57,268 bases of DNA. Source: Acidifodinimicrobium sp049967035 (GTDB lineage Archaea > Nanobdellota > Nanobdellia > Parvarchaeales > Parvarchaeaceae). The number at the start of each line of letters is the position of its first letter. The first letter of the stretch is position 1. Of this stretch, positions 25,501 through 34,725 are shown piece by piece. A program made the position numbers and the translations under genes. The notes below the pieces were generated by a model, which did not search any database, was not told where the DNA came from, and saw only the letters and a program-made list of their open reading frames with translations. The stretch spans positions 1-57,268 of the forward strand of contig JBMFTM010000001.1 of assembly GCA_049967035.1 (NCBI GenBank). Reading direction: 5' to 3'.

Positions 25501-25571
25501 ATTAAATTATACATCTATTTATTAATAAGTCTGATTTACGATTTAAAAGCTTGTGATAACATAAATCCGAT

Positions 25572-26087
25572 ATGATAATAGCTTTAACTGGCACGCCAGG
25601 AGTAGGAAAACATACAGTTGCTTCATATCTGGCGAAGCAAACAGGGTACAAAATAATAGACTTGAACTTGCTGTTAAGGAAGAAGCATATAAAAGAGATA
25701 TCCATAAATCAATTGAATAAAATTGCTTCCCCTTTGATAGAGGAGGACTCAATTATAGTTTCGCATATGGCCCACCTGCTTAAATCCAATAAGATAGATC
25801 TGTTCGTAGTGCTTAGGTGCAATCCAATAATATTAATAAAGAGGCTAAAGAAGCGTGGCTATTCGAGTAGTAAGATCCGAGATAACGTTATCTTTGAGAT
25901 TCTAGATGGGGAATATATAGAGGCTATTGAAGCGCATAAAAACGTGATCCAAATAGACAATTCATCGGATTATGTTCGGACATCCAAGCTAATAATCAGA
26001 TACTTGAAAGGAGGGAAAATAATGGGCGATCCCATAGACTTCAGCGCGTATATGCCGCGTGTACTAAATCTCTTAGGCAAAATTTGA
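25572..26087 (+). CDS. Fap7/AK6-like adenylate kinase
   Basis: P-loop kinase of 171 residues, archaeal relative of eukaryotic Fap7/hCINAP, which acts as an ATPase in small ribosomal subunit maturation with uS11. Walker A is GTPGVGKHT (residues 7-15), with His where Thr or Ser is common before the last Thr. It contains the family pattern IIVSHMAHLL and VVLRCNPIILIKRLKKRGY. Its position next to the uS7/uS12 operon agrees with a ribosome-related role. It is convergent with rps7 with one base between. Confidence 0.85.
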   Translation: MIIALTGTPGVGKHTVASYLAKQTGYKIIDLNLLLRKKHIKEISINQLNKIASPLIEEDSIIVSHMAHLLKSNKIDLFVVLRCNPIILIKRLKKRGYSSSKIRDNVIFEILDGEYIEAIEAHKNVIQIDNSSDYVRTSKLIIRYLKGGKIMGDPIDFSAYMPRVLNLLGKI

Positions 26088-26088
26088 A

Positions 26089-26724
26089 CTACCTGCTGGC
26101 GCCTGCTTGCCTTTCTAATTCTATCCTTTTAGACACTGGGAAAGAAGAGTCTGAATTATTAGCAGCCCCTGTCAGGATCTCGTATAACGCTTCATCAGCT
26201 TTTTTCCCGGTTGCAGACATCTGGAAGGTGCCTTCCGCTATCCATCTTAAAGATAAGTCCACCCTTCTGAGAGGGGAGACATCTACCTGTTTGGCAAGTC
26301 TTTGTCCTGCTATAAGCATTGACATAACTTCTTCTCTAGGTGATGAGTTCTCTATAGCTTTTACGAGTACTTGTATAGGATTCTTACCGTCTCGTTCAAT
26401 TCTTTGAAAGCTCTTGTAGACTATATTGAAAGCAGTGTAATATCTACCCGACATAAGCTTTGACGTTCTAAGGTGTTTCTTGCCTTTGTGACCAGGCACC
26501 ATCAAGTGTGTTATGAGCCTCTCTATTATGTTTACCTTAGCTCTTCCAGATTTCTGTTGAGAGTATAGTCCGGTGCTTCTTGGTATTATGGTCGGCTTTA
26601 GATTTATCACGTTCTTAAGGCCCATGTCGTTTATTTCAACGTCATAGCTATACTTGTTCGCAAACAGCGGATTAACCTCTGCTTTTTTAATCTCTTCAGT
26701 TTCCTTTGATTTTTCAGCTGCCAT
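26089..26724 (-). CDS. rps7: ribosomal protein uS7
   Basis: Small-subunit head assembly protein, 211 residues. Motifs: RAKVNIIERLITHLM, NPIQVLVKAIENSSPREEV and the VDVSPLRRVDLSLRWIAEG segment of the family. The N-terminal 20 residues are charged and variable. It ends the RNA polymerase-uS12-uS7 operon, two bases after uS12. The genes EF-2, EF-1A and uS10 that often follow are not present. Confidence 0.95.
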   Translation of the reverse strand: MAAEKSKETEEIKKAEVNPLFANKYSYDVEINDMGLKNVINLKPTIIPRSTGLYSQQKSGRAKVNIIERLITHLMVPGHKGKKHLRTSKLMSGRYYTAFNIVYKSFQRIERDGKNPIQVLVKAIENSSPREEVMSMLIAGQRLAKQVDVSPLRRVDLSLRWIAEGTFQMSATGKKADEALYEILTGAANNSDSSFPVSKRIELERQAGASR

Positions 26725-26726
26725 AT

Positions 26727-27164
26727 CTATCTAACTGGTTTTTGTTTTCTTCCTTTAACTAACTCTTTTATGGATATCCCATTGACTTTCGTCACTACGA
26801 ATTTTACCCCTGGGAGGTCTCCTCGGGCGCCCTTCTGTGCTCCCCCAATCCTTTCAATCATAACATCGTTGTGTTCATCCACAAAGGACACACCTTTCGC
26901 ATAGGGTATATAAGCCGTTATGATCTTTCCGTTCTTGGTGAGTTGAACCTTACACGACTTTCTCTTACCTGATGATGGTTTCTTTGGTGTGACTTCCACC
27001 TTCTCTAGCACTATTCCGTGGGCTTGCGGTGACCCCTCGAAAGGATCATATTTTTTCCACTTGTTACTGAATAGAGATTTGCTGTGCTTCTTGCTGAACC
27101 TGTACTTTGCCTTTCTCTTCAGCAACGCATTTCCACTGAACAAACCTTTAGTTTTTCTTCCCAT
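26727..27164 (-). CDS. rps12: ribosomal protein uS12 with altered decoding loop
   Basis: Small-subunit decoding-centre protein, 145 residues from ATG 27164 (a GTG at 27173 would overlap nusA). Family features are plain: DPFEGSPQAHGIVLEKVEV, NGKIITAYIPYAKGVSFVDEHN, DLPGVKFVVTKVNG and GRKQKPVR at the end. The loop that in bacteria and archaea almost always reads KPNSALRK or QPNSAIRK reads KPSSGKRK here (PSSG at residues 63-66, bases 26967-26978). The PNSA loop contacts the codon-anticodon minihelix. The second loop (DLPGV) is unchanged. Confidence 0.95.
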   Translation of the reverse strand: MGRKTKGLFSGNALLKRKAKYRFSKKHSKSLFSNKWKKYDPFEGSPQAHGIVLEKVEVTPKKPSSGKRKSCKVQLTKNGKIITAYIPYAKGVSFVDEHNDVMIERIGGAQKGARGDLPGVKFVVTKVNGISIKELVKGRKQKPVR

Positions 27165-27169
27165 ACATT

Positions 27170-27574
27170 TCACTTAATATTGATATTACTTATATTAAAA
27201 TACCTTTCCATAAGGAATTTTATGAGTTTTATCTTTTTGCCGTTTAAATTACTTGCCACTGTTGCTTCTAAAGTCTTCTGTTTACTCGAATCTATCGCTA
27301 CATACCCAGATATTAGTTTAATCGGTTTTAGCAGGTTCTCCAAGAATTTTACTGGGTCGTCAGAGTATTCCACTATGGTTATATCTTTGCCGAGTAGTTT
27401 TTCGATAAGTTTTACAGTTTCGCCGTTCTTTCCAATAGACATTGCAGCCTCACCCATAGGGACAGTGAATATTATTCTATCCTCTAGGTTTATGCAATCT
27501 TTTGGTATCACTCCTGTAGAATTTGAGAATAAGGTTATCAAAGATAATACATCGCTGTCAAACTTTATATGCAT
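27170..27574 (-). CDS. nusA: NusA-like KH-domain protein
   Basis: Archaeal NusA, made only of two KH domains, 134 residues from ATG 27574, one base after the L30e stop. KH1 holds an intact GKNG loop (MSIGKNGETVKLIEKLLG); the second domain lacks a clear GXXG. Archaeal NusA genes are usually found between the polymerase genes/L30e and uS12, as here; roles in transcription elongation or termination are inferred from bacterial NusA. Confidence 0.92.
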   Translation of the reverse strand: MHIKFDSDVLSLITLFSNSTGVIPKDCINLEDRIIFTVPMGEAAMSIGKNGETVKLIEKLLGKDITIVEYSDDPVKFLENLLKPIKLISGYVAIDSSKQKTLEATVASNLNGKKIKLIKFLMERYFNISNINIK

Positions 27575-27575
27575 A

Positions 27576-27833
27576 CTACTTCTTGAAACCAATTACAGCC
27601 ACTTTGAATGATTTTCCACACAGTATTGACAAAGCCTCACTGTCTTTTTCATATTCTACTTTCTCAACAGGCAGCGCTTTGATCTTGTTGGCTATCTCAT
27701 CGGTCAAGTTATTTGCATATACTATCGTGTCTATCTTGCCGTCTTTGGCAGCTTTAACCGTCCTTTTAAAGCCTATTACAACCTCATTCTTCTTTATCTT
27801 TTCGGTCAGCTTTTCCTTCAGTTTTTCTTCCAT
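27576..27833 (-). CDS. rpl30e: ribosomal protein eL30
   Basis: An 85-residue L7Ae/L30e-fold protein: KKNEVVIGFKRTVKAAKDGKI, TIVYANNLTDEIANKIKAL and EALSILCGKSFKVAVIGF match the family. The start overlaps the end of rpoA2 by 50 bases; a later start would remove the first helix. Its place between rpoA2 and nusA is standard in archaea. Confidence 0.92.
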   Translation of the reverse strand: MEEKLKEKLTEKIKKNEVVIGFKRTVKAAKDGKIDTIVYANNLTDEIANKIKALPVEKVEYEKDSEALSILCGKSFKVAVIGFKK

Positions 27834-28914
27834 AATCCAAAGATATCAACTTCACACTACCTGTCCCCACAGGAACTACTTGGTTAGATATAACATTGTT
27901 CGCTACGTATTTGAACTCATCTATGTCATGCTCCAATGAAGCGTTTATCAGGTGTTTCAATGGCACCTCAAATGACGCTCTCGCAAGTATAGAACTGGAT
28001 TCGCCGGTTATTCCGTACCTGTTCACGCCCTTCACTTCACCGCTGAAGCACATTGCATCTGCTATTAACATTATGTGTCTTATGTCAACTGCTAAGCCGA
28101 CATTTTCAAGTGTTTCGGATACTTCTTCGATTATTAGGTTTCGTGCTATCTCTATCCCTAAAACCTCAGACGTTTCGATTATATCATTAGTTATCGTTCT
28201 AGATTGATCAACCTCTTCCATCCTAAGTATATCTTTAAGGTTTGAGCCGGCGGTTGTTATCCAATATTTTTTATCATCTGTTTCATTTATTATCACACTA
28301 CTTATACCTTTAACTCCCGATAGAGTGAGTCCGACTATCTTGTTGCGCAGTTTTATCAGCTTTTTGACTGAGTCTGCGCCTTTATCTTTGATTATTAGAC
28401 TATTGTCATTTATATTGACCTCTAATTTCATGTTGGATAAAAGTTTCTCAATGTCTTTAAGCGTAAATCCGTAGCTCTTAATAGCTTCCTTATCAAATAA
28501 AAGCGTGACCTCTCTTCTTTTGATATCTATGCTATAAGAACTGATCACATCACCTGCTTTTATTTCCATTATCTTGCTTGCAAATTCTGTGGCTTTTTGC
28601 TTAGACTCTTCATACTCTTTCTTTAGGTAGATCTTCATAGTCGGCGTAGAGATTTCCTTCTTTGCATCGAAGATTTCTACCATTCTTGGTAGTCCAGAGG
28701 TAGTGTTCAAAGCCGCTATACCAGCCGCGTGCTTTGTCCTCAATGTAAGTTGCGTGCTTGCTTCACCTAGACTCTGAGCAGCTATGACGCCCACATCCTC
28801 TCCTGGCGTTATGAGTGATCTTTCATATACGGCCTGAAGCTTATCCATATCAGCATCTTTTCCGTACTTTTCTATGTACTTATTCACATATTTCTTAGGT
28901 ACATCTATTTTCAT
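27784..28914 (-). CDS. rpoA2: RNA polymerase subunit A'' with variant trigger loop
   Basis: C-terminal part of the largest RNA polymerase subunit, split from A' as in all archaea (376 residues). Carries the trigger loop and jaw. Where archaeal and bacterial enzymes usually read SIGEPGTQ followed by T-F-H-Y/T-A/G-G, this protein has SLGEASTQLTLRTKHAAG (residues 48-65, bases 28720-28773): the Pro after GE is Ala, and the Phe before the catalytic-loop His is Lys. The His, Gln and Leu are kept. Overlaps rpoA1 by 4 bases. Confidence 0.95.
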   Translation of the reverse strand: MKIDVPKKYVNKYIEKYGKDADMDKLQAVYERSLITPGEDVGVIAAQSLGEASTQLTLRTKHAAGIAALNTTSGLPRMVEIFDAKKEISTPTMKIYLKKEYEESKQKATEFASKIMEIKAGDVISSYSIDIKRREVTLLFDKEAIKSYGFTLKDIEKLLSNMKLEVNINDNSLIIKDKGADSVKKLIKLRNKIVGLTLSGVKGISSVIINETDDKKYWITTAGSNLKDILRMEEVDQSRTITNDIIETSEVLGIEIARNLIIEEVSETLENVGLAVDIRHIMLIADAMCFSGEVKGVNRYGITGESSSILARASFEVPLKHLINASLEHDIDEFKYVANNVISNQVVPVGTGSVKLISLDYGRKTEGKADRKDKEE

Positions 28915-31433
28915 ATGTTAAGCTCTCCTTTATCACTTAATGATACATCCAGTCCATCTTCCCCATACACAAACTGTATAATCTTATTGCCTTCCCTAAC
29001 TGATAAATCCTCTGCTACCTTCAAGTCCTGCAGTGCAGATGATAGTCTTCTGTTCATGTAACCAGATACAGGTGTCCTTATAACATTATCCATTAACCCC
29101 TCCCTACTACTTCCTGCATGTAGGAAGAATTCTATCGGATTAAGTCCGTCTCTATAGTTAGACACTACAAAGCCCCTAGGTATAAGGCCCATGTCGTTTT
29201 TCTTGAAGTGTGCAGTTAATCGGCCATCGTAACCATTGTTCATACGCGTATCTCTAAGAAGCTGCTGTCCAATCATACCAGCTGCTGGGAAGAAATTCAT
29301 TATGCTCCCCTTTGCGCCTGTTATCATCATATCGTTTATTTCATTTGCTCTTTCGTTTATCCCTGCTCTTGTGGCATTTCTTATCTTGCCTCTTACCTTG
29401 TTAGTCAAAGACAATATATCCTGTTCGACATCCTTGTTGTAGTCTTTTAGCATCTTATTTACTTCTTCATTTGCTTCTTCAAATATGCTATGTATCTCCG
29501 ACATAGTCTTTTCAGGCAAGTCGAAGTTTGCTATGTTGGCGCTTATACCGAACTTAAGCAATGTAATGAGTGCTAATCTTGAAAGCTGGTCTATGAATTT
29601 TGCAGTTGTCTCTCCCCCATACTGAACGAACAAGTACTGCAGTAGGCTTCCATTCTCTTTACCTATGGTTGCACTGTCAATTATCCCCCTCTCTAGTTTT
29701 CCATTCTTTATGACAACGTACGAATCCTCATCGTTTGAAAACTTATACACAGAGCTTTCACTTTCAAAGTTCAGGTCTTTTGGCAACAGCATACTGAATA
29801 TCTCTCTGCCGGTATATGTCGACTTGCTCAGTTTTGTGTCTATTCCTATGAATGTTAGAAAATCTTCCGCTGTGCTTTTGTCTATTTTGGTTTCCTTTCT
29901 GGTTAGAATAGCCGAACCGGAGATGTAATCTTGAGCTGCGCCTATTACTGGTAATCCATGTCTAGGCGAGACTATATTGTTCTTTATGTTCATTATAAGT
30001 GCAGCTTCTGCGAGAGCTTCTTCTGTCTGTAGAACATGGATATTCATTTCATCTCCATCGAAATCTGCGGCATAAGGAAGCGTGGATGCGGGGTTTATCC
30101 TAAATGTCTTTCCATCTAATACTCTAACAGAATGGCCCATTATGGACAGACGATGGAGAGACGGCTGCCTGTTGAATAGGATTATGTCACCATTTAGCAT
30201 GCTTCTCTCGACAATGTACCCGGGCTTAAGCTCGTCTAATATGTTTTGAACCGTACTCTCTGTAATTTTTCTTCTTATGCCATCCGGTGTAACTATATAG
30301 CTTGCATTTGGATAGCCATTCAGATTCTTTATGAGTGCTTTCAGCCTATCAATGTTTATCTCAGTTACTCTCTCTGGATAAGTGACTTCTTTCGCTATCT
30401 GCATTGGCACACCTACCTCATCTAAACGAATCATCGAATCAGGAGATATTGTAGACCTGGCACTATAGTTTGCCCTCTTTCCAAGCGTTGAGCCTCGGAA
30501 CCTGCCCTCTTTGCCCTTTATCCTGTCCTCAAGGGTTTTAAGTTTCTTTCCAGATTTATGCCTAGCAATTGGAACCTGTGCCGTTCCGTTTGATATGAAT
30601 GTGGTTATATGATATTGGAGTAAATCCCACAGCTCTTCTATTATGACTTCTGGTGCTCCAGATTTTATGTTTTCAGCGAGTCGCTGGTTTGTTCTAACTA
30701 TATCTGTCAATTTGTGTGTTAGATCATCTTCGCTTTTCTGTCCGCTTTCAAGTGTTATTGGCGGCCTTATGGTCACAGGTGGTATCGGTAATACTGTGAA
30801 TATCATCCATTCTGGTCTTGAGTATTCCTGGCTCATCCCTAAAAATTGGAGATCTGCGTCGCTTATCCTCTCTAATCTTTCCCTTACGTCACTTGCATTC
30901 AATTTCTGGCCATTGTATATAAAGGTATACGGCTTCTCTAATTTCACTTTGTGTTGTTTTGAGTGGCAGAATGGGCATGTGTTTATGCTTTTTGCATGTT
31001 TGATTAGCTTCCTTACATACCTCTTTTTCCCTAAATCACCTTCTCTTGCTTCTATAGCATCCATTGTGATCGTAGCTTTCTTTAAGATAGCCTCAGGTAT
31101 AAGTATTCTCCCACATGCATCGCAAGTTGCATTCAGCAGGTCATATATCTTTGGTATCATCTTTATGTTAAACACTGGTCTTGCAAGCTCTAGGTGGCCA
31201 AAATGCCCGGGGCAGTCTTTTATTGTGTTGCCGCAGGTCCTGCATACTAATCCAGGATCAGTTATGCCGAGCCTCATGTCCGCTAATCCGCCATCAACAG
31301 GGAACCCATCTATATCATACAATTCAGATGAAGTTATGGCTACACTGCTCATCTTCTCTATCATCCTAGGCGAAAGCACACCAAATTCTATCCCGTATAT
31401 CTTATTGAAAACAAAATTTGAATCTAATCTCAT
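28911..31433 (-). CDS. rpoA1: RNA polymerase subunit A' with variant catalytic motif
   Basis: N-terminal part of the largest RNA polymerase subunit, 840 residues. The zinc-binding start (CRTCGNTIKDCPGHFGHL), clamp and bridge-helix parts are recognisable. The Mg-binding motif DFDGD (457-461) is intact, but the Asn normally two residues before it (NADFDGD) is Ala455 (codon GCC at 30069-30071), reading YAADFDGDEMN. In yeast this is Rpb1 Asn479 and in E. coli beta' Asn458, which contact the ribose of the incoming NTP. The change needs two base substitutions from an Asn codon, so a single sequencing error is not a likely cause. Confidence 0.96.
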   Translation of the reverse strand: MRLDSNFVFNKIYGIEFGVLSPRMIEKMSSVAITSSELYDIDGFPVDGGLADMRLGITDPGLVCRTCGNTIKDCPGHFGHLELARPVFNIKMIPKIYDLLNATCDACGRILIPEAILKKATITMDAIEAREGDLGKKRYVRKLIKHAKSINTCPFCHSKQHKVKLEKPYTFIYNGQKLNASDVRERLERISDADLQFLGMSQEYSRPEWMIFTVLPIPPVTIRPPITLESGQKSEDDLTHKLTDIVRTNQRLAENIKSGAPEVIIEELWDLLQYHITTFISNGTAQVPIARHKSGKKLKTLEDRIKGKEGRFRGSTLGKRANYSARSTISPDSMIRLDEVGVPMQIAKEVTYPERVTEINIDRLKALIKNLNGYPNASYIVTPDGIRRKITESTVQNILDELKPGYIVERSMLNGDIILFNRQPSLHRLSIMGHSVRVLDGKTFRINPASTLPYAADFDGDEMNIHVLQTEEALAEAALIMNIKNNIVSPRHGLPVIGAAQDYISGSAILTRKETKIDKSTAEDFLTFIGIDTKLSKSTYTGREIFSMLLPKDLNFESESSVYKFSNDEDSYVVIKNGKLERGIIDSATIGKENGSLLQYLFVQYGGETTAKFIDQLSRLALITLLKFGISANIANFDLPEKTMSEIHSIFEEANEEVNKMLKDYNKDVEQDILSLTNKVRGKIRNATRAGINERANEINDMMITGAKGSIMNFFPAAGMIGQQLLRDTRMNNGYDGRLTAHFKKNDMGLIPRGFVVSNYRDGLNPIEFFLHAGSSREGLMDNVIRTPVSGYMNRRLSSALQDLKVAEDLSVREGNKIIQFVYGEDGLDVSLSDKGELNI

Positions 31434-33232
31434 ATCTTACTCCCTATCAACAGCTTTGGATAAATTCCCATTGATTTTAGCTCATCTAACAATATCTTGA
31501 ATGAATTCGACACTTCTACTAACTTTATAGGCACGTCCTCCCCATCTACGGGGCAGTAACCTGTTCTCTTTTTCACGTTGTAAACTGCGACTAATCCGCA
31601 TTTTGCACACACTGGTATTGTCACCTTATCCGAATCAAATCTCTCCTTCAACGCAAGCGCTGCCCCATAGGCGACAAAACAGTCTTTCTCCATCTCCCCT
31701 AATCTTAACCCCCCACGCTTTGACTTGCCCTCTGTTGGTTGCCTCGTTAAGAGCTGCACAGGTCCCCTGGCTCTCCATTGGACTTTGTTTGTGACCACAT
31801 GTTTCAATCTGGTGTAGAGCATGTCCCCTACGAATATTGTAGCTTCTATTTCATCGCCAGTTATAGCATTGTACATCTTCTCTACCCCATTTTCTCTGAA
31901 GCCATAAGATTGTAATTCTTTTCTAAGATCCTCTCCTTTCTCTCCTATGAATGGCGTTCCATCAACGAATCTACCGCCAAGTGCCCCAACTTTCCCACCT
32001 ATCATCTCTAAAAGGAACCCCATTGTCATCCTACTGGGTATAGAGTATGGCGAGAATATTACATCAGGAACTATCCCAGATTGAGTGAATGGCATATCCT
32101 CCTGTCTTACCAGCATACCAACCACGCCTTTTTGGCCGCTTCTTGTACCAAACTTATCACCTATCTCTACCGGTAAATCCTCCCTGATTTTTACCGACAC
32201 ATATTTGTTACCTTCCGAAGTTGAAGAAATAAATACATTGTCAACCACTCCATGCTCTGTCTGTCTACATTCTACAGAAGTTTCTATCCTCTTTTGTATT
32301 CCAAGTCTGAATTTATCTATTGATGATACAAATCTAGGCGGGGACACTTTGCCTATTATAACATCCCCACCCTCAACATAAGTTCCTGGGGAGACTATTC
32401 CATCTTCGTCTAAAAGTTTGTACGCTTCTTCTGACTTGTAGTCTATAACATCCTTATCTGGTATGCCTATCTCATCCTTCTGTCCGCCGACATAGTGTAG
32501 TTCTGTAACCTTATAGGGCCTAAAGAACGAGGCTCTGAACAATCCGCGCTCTACTGCTGACTTATTGATTATTATCGCATCGTCCATGTTGTAGCCTAAG
32601 TAAGATATGACTGCTACAACTATGTTCTTTCCTATAGGATGTGCTTTTATGTTGTCTTCATCGTATATTTTTGTTTTAACGATTGGTTGCTCTTGGTCAT
32701 AAGCAACTATTATATCATTGTCCATCCTTATCCTGTAATTTGAACTGTATATCCCAACACCCTGCTGTACACTTTTTATGGCTATTACACTTCTGTGCGC
32801 ATTGTTGTGGTTTATGAAAGGCAGCATAGTTGCTTGTAAGCCTATCACTGATAATGGGCTTATTTCCAGATGAGTATGTTCCTTTGTTAGGCTCTTCTCA
32901 TCCAAGGCTATGTATGCCTCTTCCTCCTCATCTGCATCCAAATATTCTATCTTCCCTTGAGCTACAAGGTTTTCCCATGTAACTCTCCCCTGCTTCAAGA
33001 ATTCAATGTCTTCCTTCGTGACTAATGGTTTTCCATCCTTTACGACTATAAGCGCCCTTGTAAGTCTTCCGCCCTCTGTATTCACTAACAATGAATCTAT
33101 ATCCTCTCTATATCTTACGTTTATATTTTGATTTATCTTGTTGTTTCTTCGATCTTCTATTATGTTCTGCTCTATTTCCTTTGCTTTATTGGTCTTTCCT
33201 ACAAGTTTTCCGTCTACGAACACTAAACTCAT
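31430..33232 (-). CDS. rpoB1: RNA polymerase subunit B'
   Basis: C-terminal half of the second-largest RNA polymerase subunit, 600 residues, encoded apart from B'' as in many euryarchaeal and DPANN genomes. The hybrid-binding and anchor parts are present (RARGPVQLLTRQPTEGKSKRG, GLRLGEMEKDCF), and a C-terminal zinc ribbon (CAKCG and later CPVDG). The near-universal GDKFASRHGQKG reads GDKFGTRSGQKG (358-369, bases 32126-32161): the two Lys are kept but His is Ser365. NPHAIPSRMT is SPYSIPSRMT. Confidence 0.95.
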   Translation of the reverse strand: MSLVFVDGKLVGKTNKAKEIEQNIIEDRRNNKINQNINVRYREDIDSLLVNTEGGRLTRALIVVKDGKPLVTKEDIEFLKQGRVTWENLVAQGKIEYLDADEEEEAYIALDEKSLTKEHTHLEISPLSVIGLQATMLPFINHNNAHRSVIAIKSVQQGVGIYSSNYRIRMDNDIIVAYDQEQPIVKTKIYDEDNIKAHPIGKNIVVAVISYLGYNMDDAIIINKSAVERGLFRASFFRPYKVTELHYVGGQKDEIGIPDKDVIDYKSEEAYKLLDEDGIVSPGTYVEGGDVIIGKVSPPRFVSSIDKFRLGIQKRIETSVECRQTEHGVVDNVFISSTSEGNKYVSVKIREDLPVEIGDKFGTRSGQKGVVGMLVRQEDMPFTQSGIVPDVIFSPYSIPSRMTMGFLLEMIGGKVGALGGRFVDGTPFIGEKGEDLRKELQSYGFRENGVEKMYNAITGDEIEATIFVGDMLYTRLKHVVTNKVQWRARGPVQLLTRQPTEGKSKRGGLRLGEMEKDCFVAYGAALALKERFDSDKVTIPVCAKCGLVAVYNVKKRTGYCPVDGEDVPIKLVEVSNSFKILLDELKSMGIYPKLLIGSKI

Positions 33233-34707
33233 ATTGGTTTCACTCCGTATTCCTTAAGTTTATTTATTATCTCTTCTTGGTAATTGTTCTCCGAAGAGAT
33301 CTTTGCAAAATTAGCGATATGTTTAGTTAGACCTATCTTTGGCCCTTCTGGTGTTTCAACGGGACAGAACCTTCCGAAGTGCGTCCCATGTAAATCCCTT
33401 GCTTCATAATTCTCTCTGTTGGATGACAGTAAAGATTCAACCTTTCTGAGGTTAGAGATAGTAAAAGGAAAGCTCTTCCTATCAAGGTGCTGTGTTATCC
33501 CTACTCTCCCTCCAACCCACTGTCCAGTTGCCAACGCTGAATTTAACCTAGATGTCAGTTGATCTGAAGTGAATATGTACTGTGGCGGCTGTATCTTGTC
33601 TTTTTTCATTCCTCTTTCAAAGTTATATTTTGCATCGTTTATTACCTGTTTGAATATGAATCTGAAGAGCATATCAAGGTTATAATTCTCCGAGTGTAAC
33701 CTTTTGTTTGAATAATGGTCCTTGAATACCTCTTTCCCTTCTTTCTCATAGCTCAGTAGATACCTCACTACGAATTTTAGGTATTCGGCTTTCACAGCCC
33801 TAGATTCTTTTGTTCTACCTAAAAACGGCAGAAGCAAGGAATCTATATTCGTCTCAGCCGTTTCTTTTGGATGTGACGAGTGTATCGAATTTCCAATGTA
33901 CTCCAATGCTTCTTTCTCCGTGCCTGGATTGAAAACCTCAAAGTTTATGTCGATTATGTTTTTAAAGTCTTCATCTTCACCAGCTATATCCGCTCTTATA
34001 GAGCTCTCGCTCTCTACTCCGAGCGCTTTTAGCATGGTCACCACTGGTATCCTCTTCATCTTGCCAAAGTTAATGTAGAGCAGGTAGCTATTTGACAGGA
34101 ATATAACATGGGGGACCTTCACTTCTTCAGCGTCTGCAAATACCTTTGCAGTGTAAAGTACACCCTCTCTATTCTCTTTGTTTATAAGTACATTGTTTGG
34201 AACAAGGTCCTCAGTAGTAAGTATTATCCTCTCAGTCCCGTTTATTATGAAGTATCCACCAGGATCATAGGGGTCCTCTTTCGCTTTTATTAGTTCATCG
34301 CGGCTAAGCCCATAAAGGTGGCATAGCTTGGATTTTACGACTATGGGAAGCCTGCCTATAAATATCTTCTCTTCGAGTATTGGATTGTCATCTGCTATGT
34401 ATGATACCGGCACAAACATAGGCGCATTATAGGTAAGGTCCCTTATCCTGGCCTCCATAGGCATAAGTTTCCTAACTGCGCTGTCAACTTCGTTTATCTC
34501 AGGTTTTAGAAGTTCAATCTTGCCCAATTTTATGTAGAATTCTTTTGAAGTGCTGGGTTTTATCGCTGGTTCTATCACTGAATTTGAATCTATTATCTTT
34601 TGCAAGGTATTTTCAGTGAAGAAGTTGAAGGAATCTATGTGATACTGCATCACTTCGTGCGCAGATAAAGCCGAATTTAAAAGCTGAAGATAGTCCTCTT
34701 TTTCCAT
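33229..34707 (-). CDS. rpoB2: RNA polymerase subunit B''
   Basis: N-terminal half of the second-largest subunit, 492 residues: protrusion, lobe and fork regions. Typical motifs: LYGLSRDELIKAKEDPYDPGGYFIINGTERII, ATGQWVGGRVGITQHLDRKS (fork region) and LHGTHFGRFCPVETPEGPKIGLTKH near the end. Overlaps rpoB1 by 4 bases; follows rpoH by 18 bases. Confidence 0.95.
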   Translation of the reverse strand: MEKEDYLQLLNSALSAHEVMQYHIDSFNFFTENTLQKIIDSNSVIEPAIKPSTSKEFYIKLGKIELLKPEINEVDSAVRKLMPMEARIRDLTYNAPMFVPVSYIADDNPILEEKIFIGRLPIVVKSKLCHLYGLSRDELIKAKEDPYDPGGYFIINGTERIILTTEDLVPNNVLINKENREGVLYTAKVFADAEEVKVPHVIFLSNSYLLYINFGKMKRIPVVTMLKALGVESESSIRADIAGEDEDFKNIIDINFEVFNPGTEKEALEYIGNSIHSSHPKETAETNIDSLLLPFLGRTKESRAVKAEYLKFVVRYLLSYEKEGKEVFKDHYSNKRLHSENYNLDMLFRFIFKQVINDAKYNFERGMKKDKIQPPQYIFTSDQLTSRLNSALATGQWVGGRVGITQHLDRKSFPFTISNLRKVESLLSSNRENYEARDLHGTHFGRFCPVETPEGPKIGLTKHIANFAKISSENNYQEEIINKLKEYGVKPI

Positions 34708-34725
34708 ATTGTTCTAACACTAATT

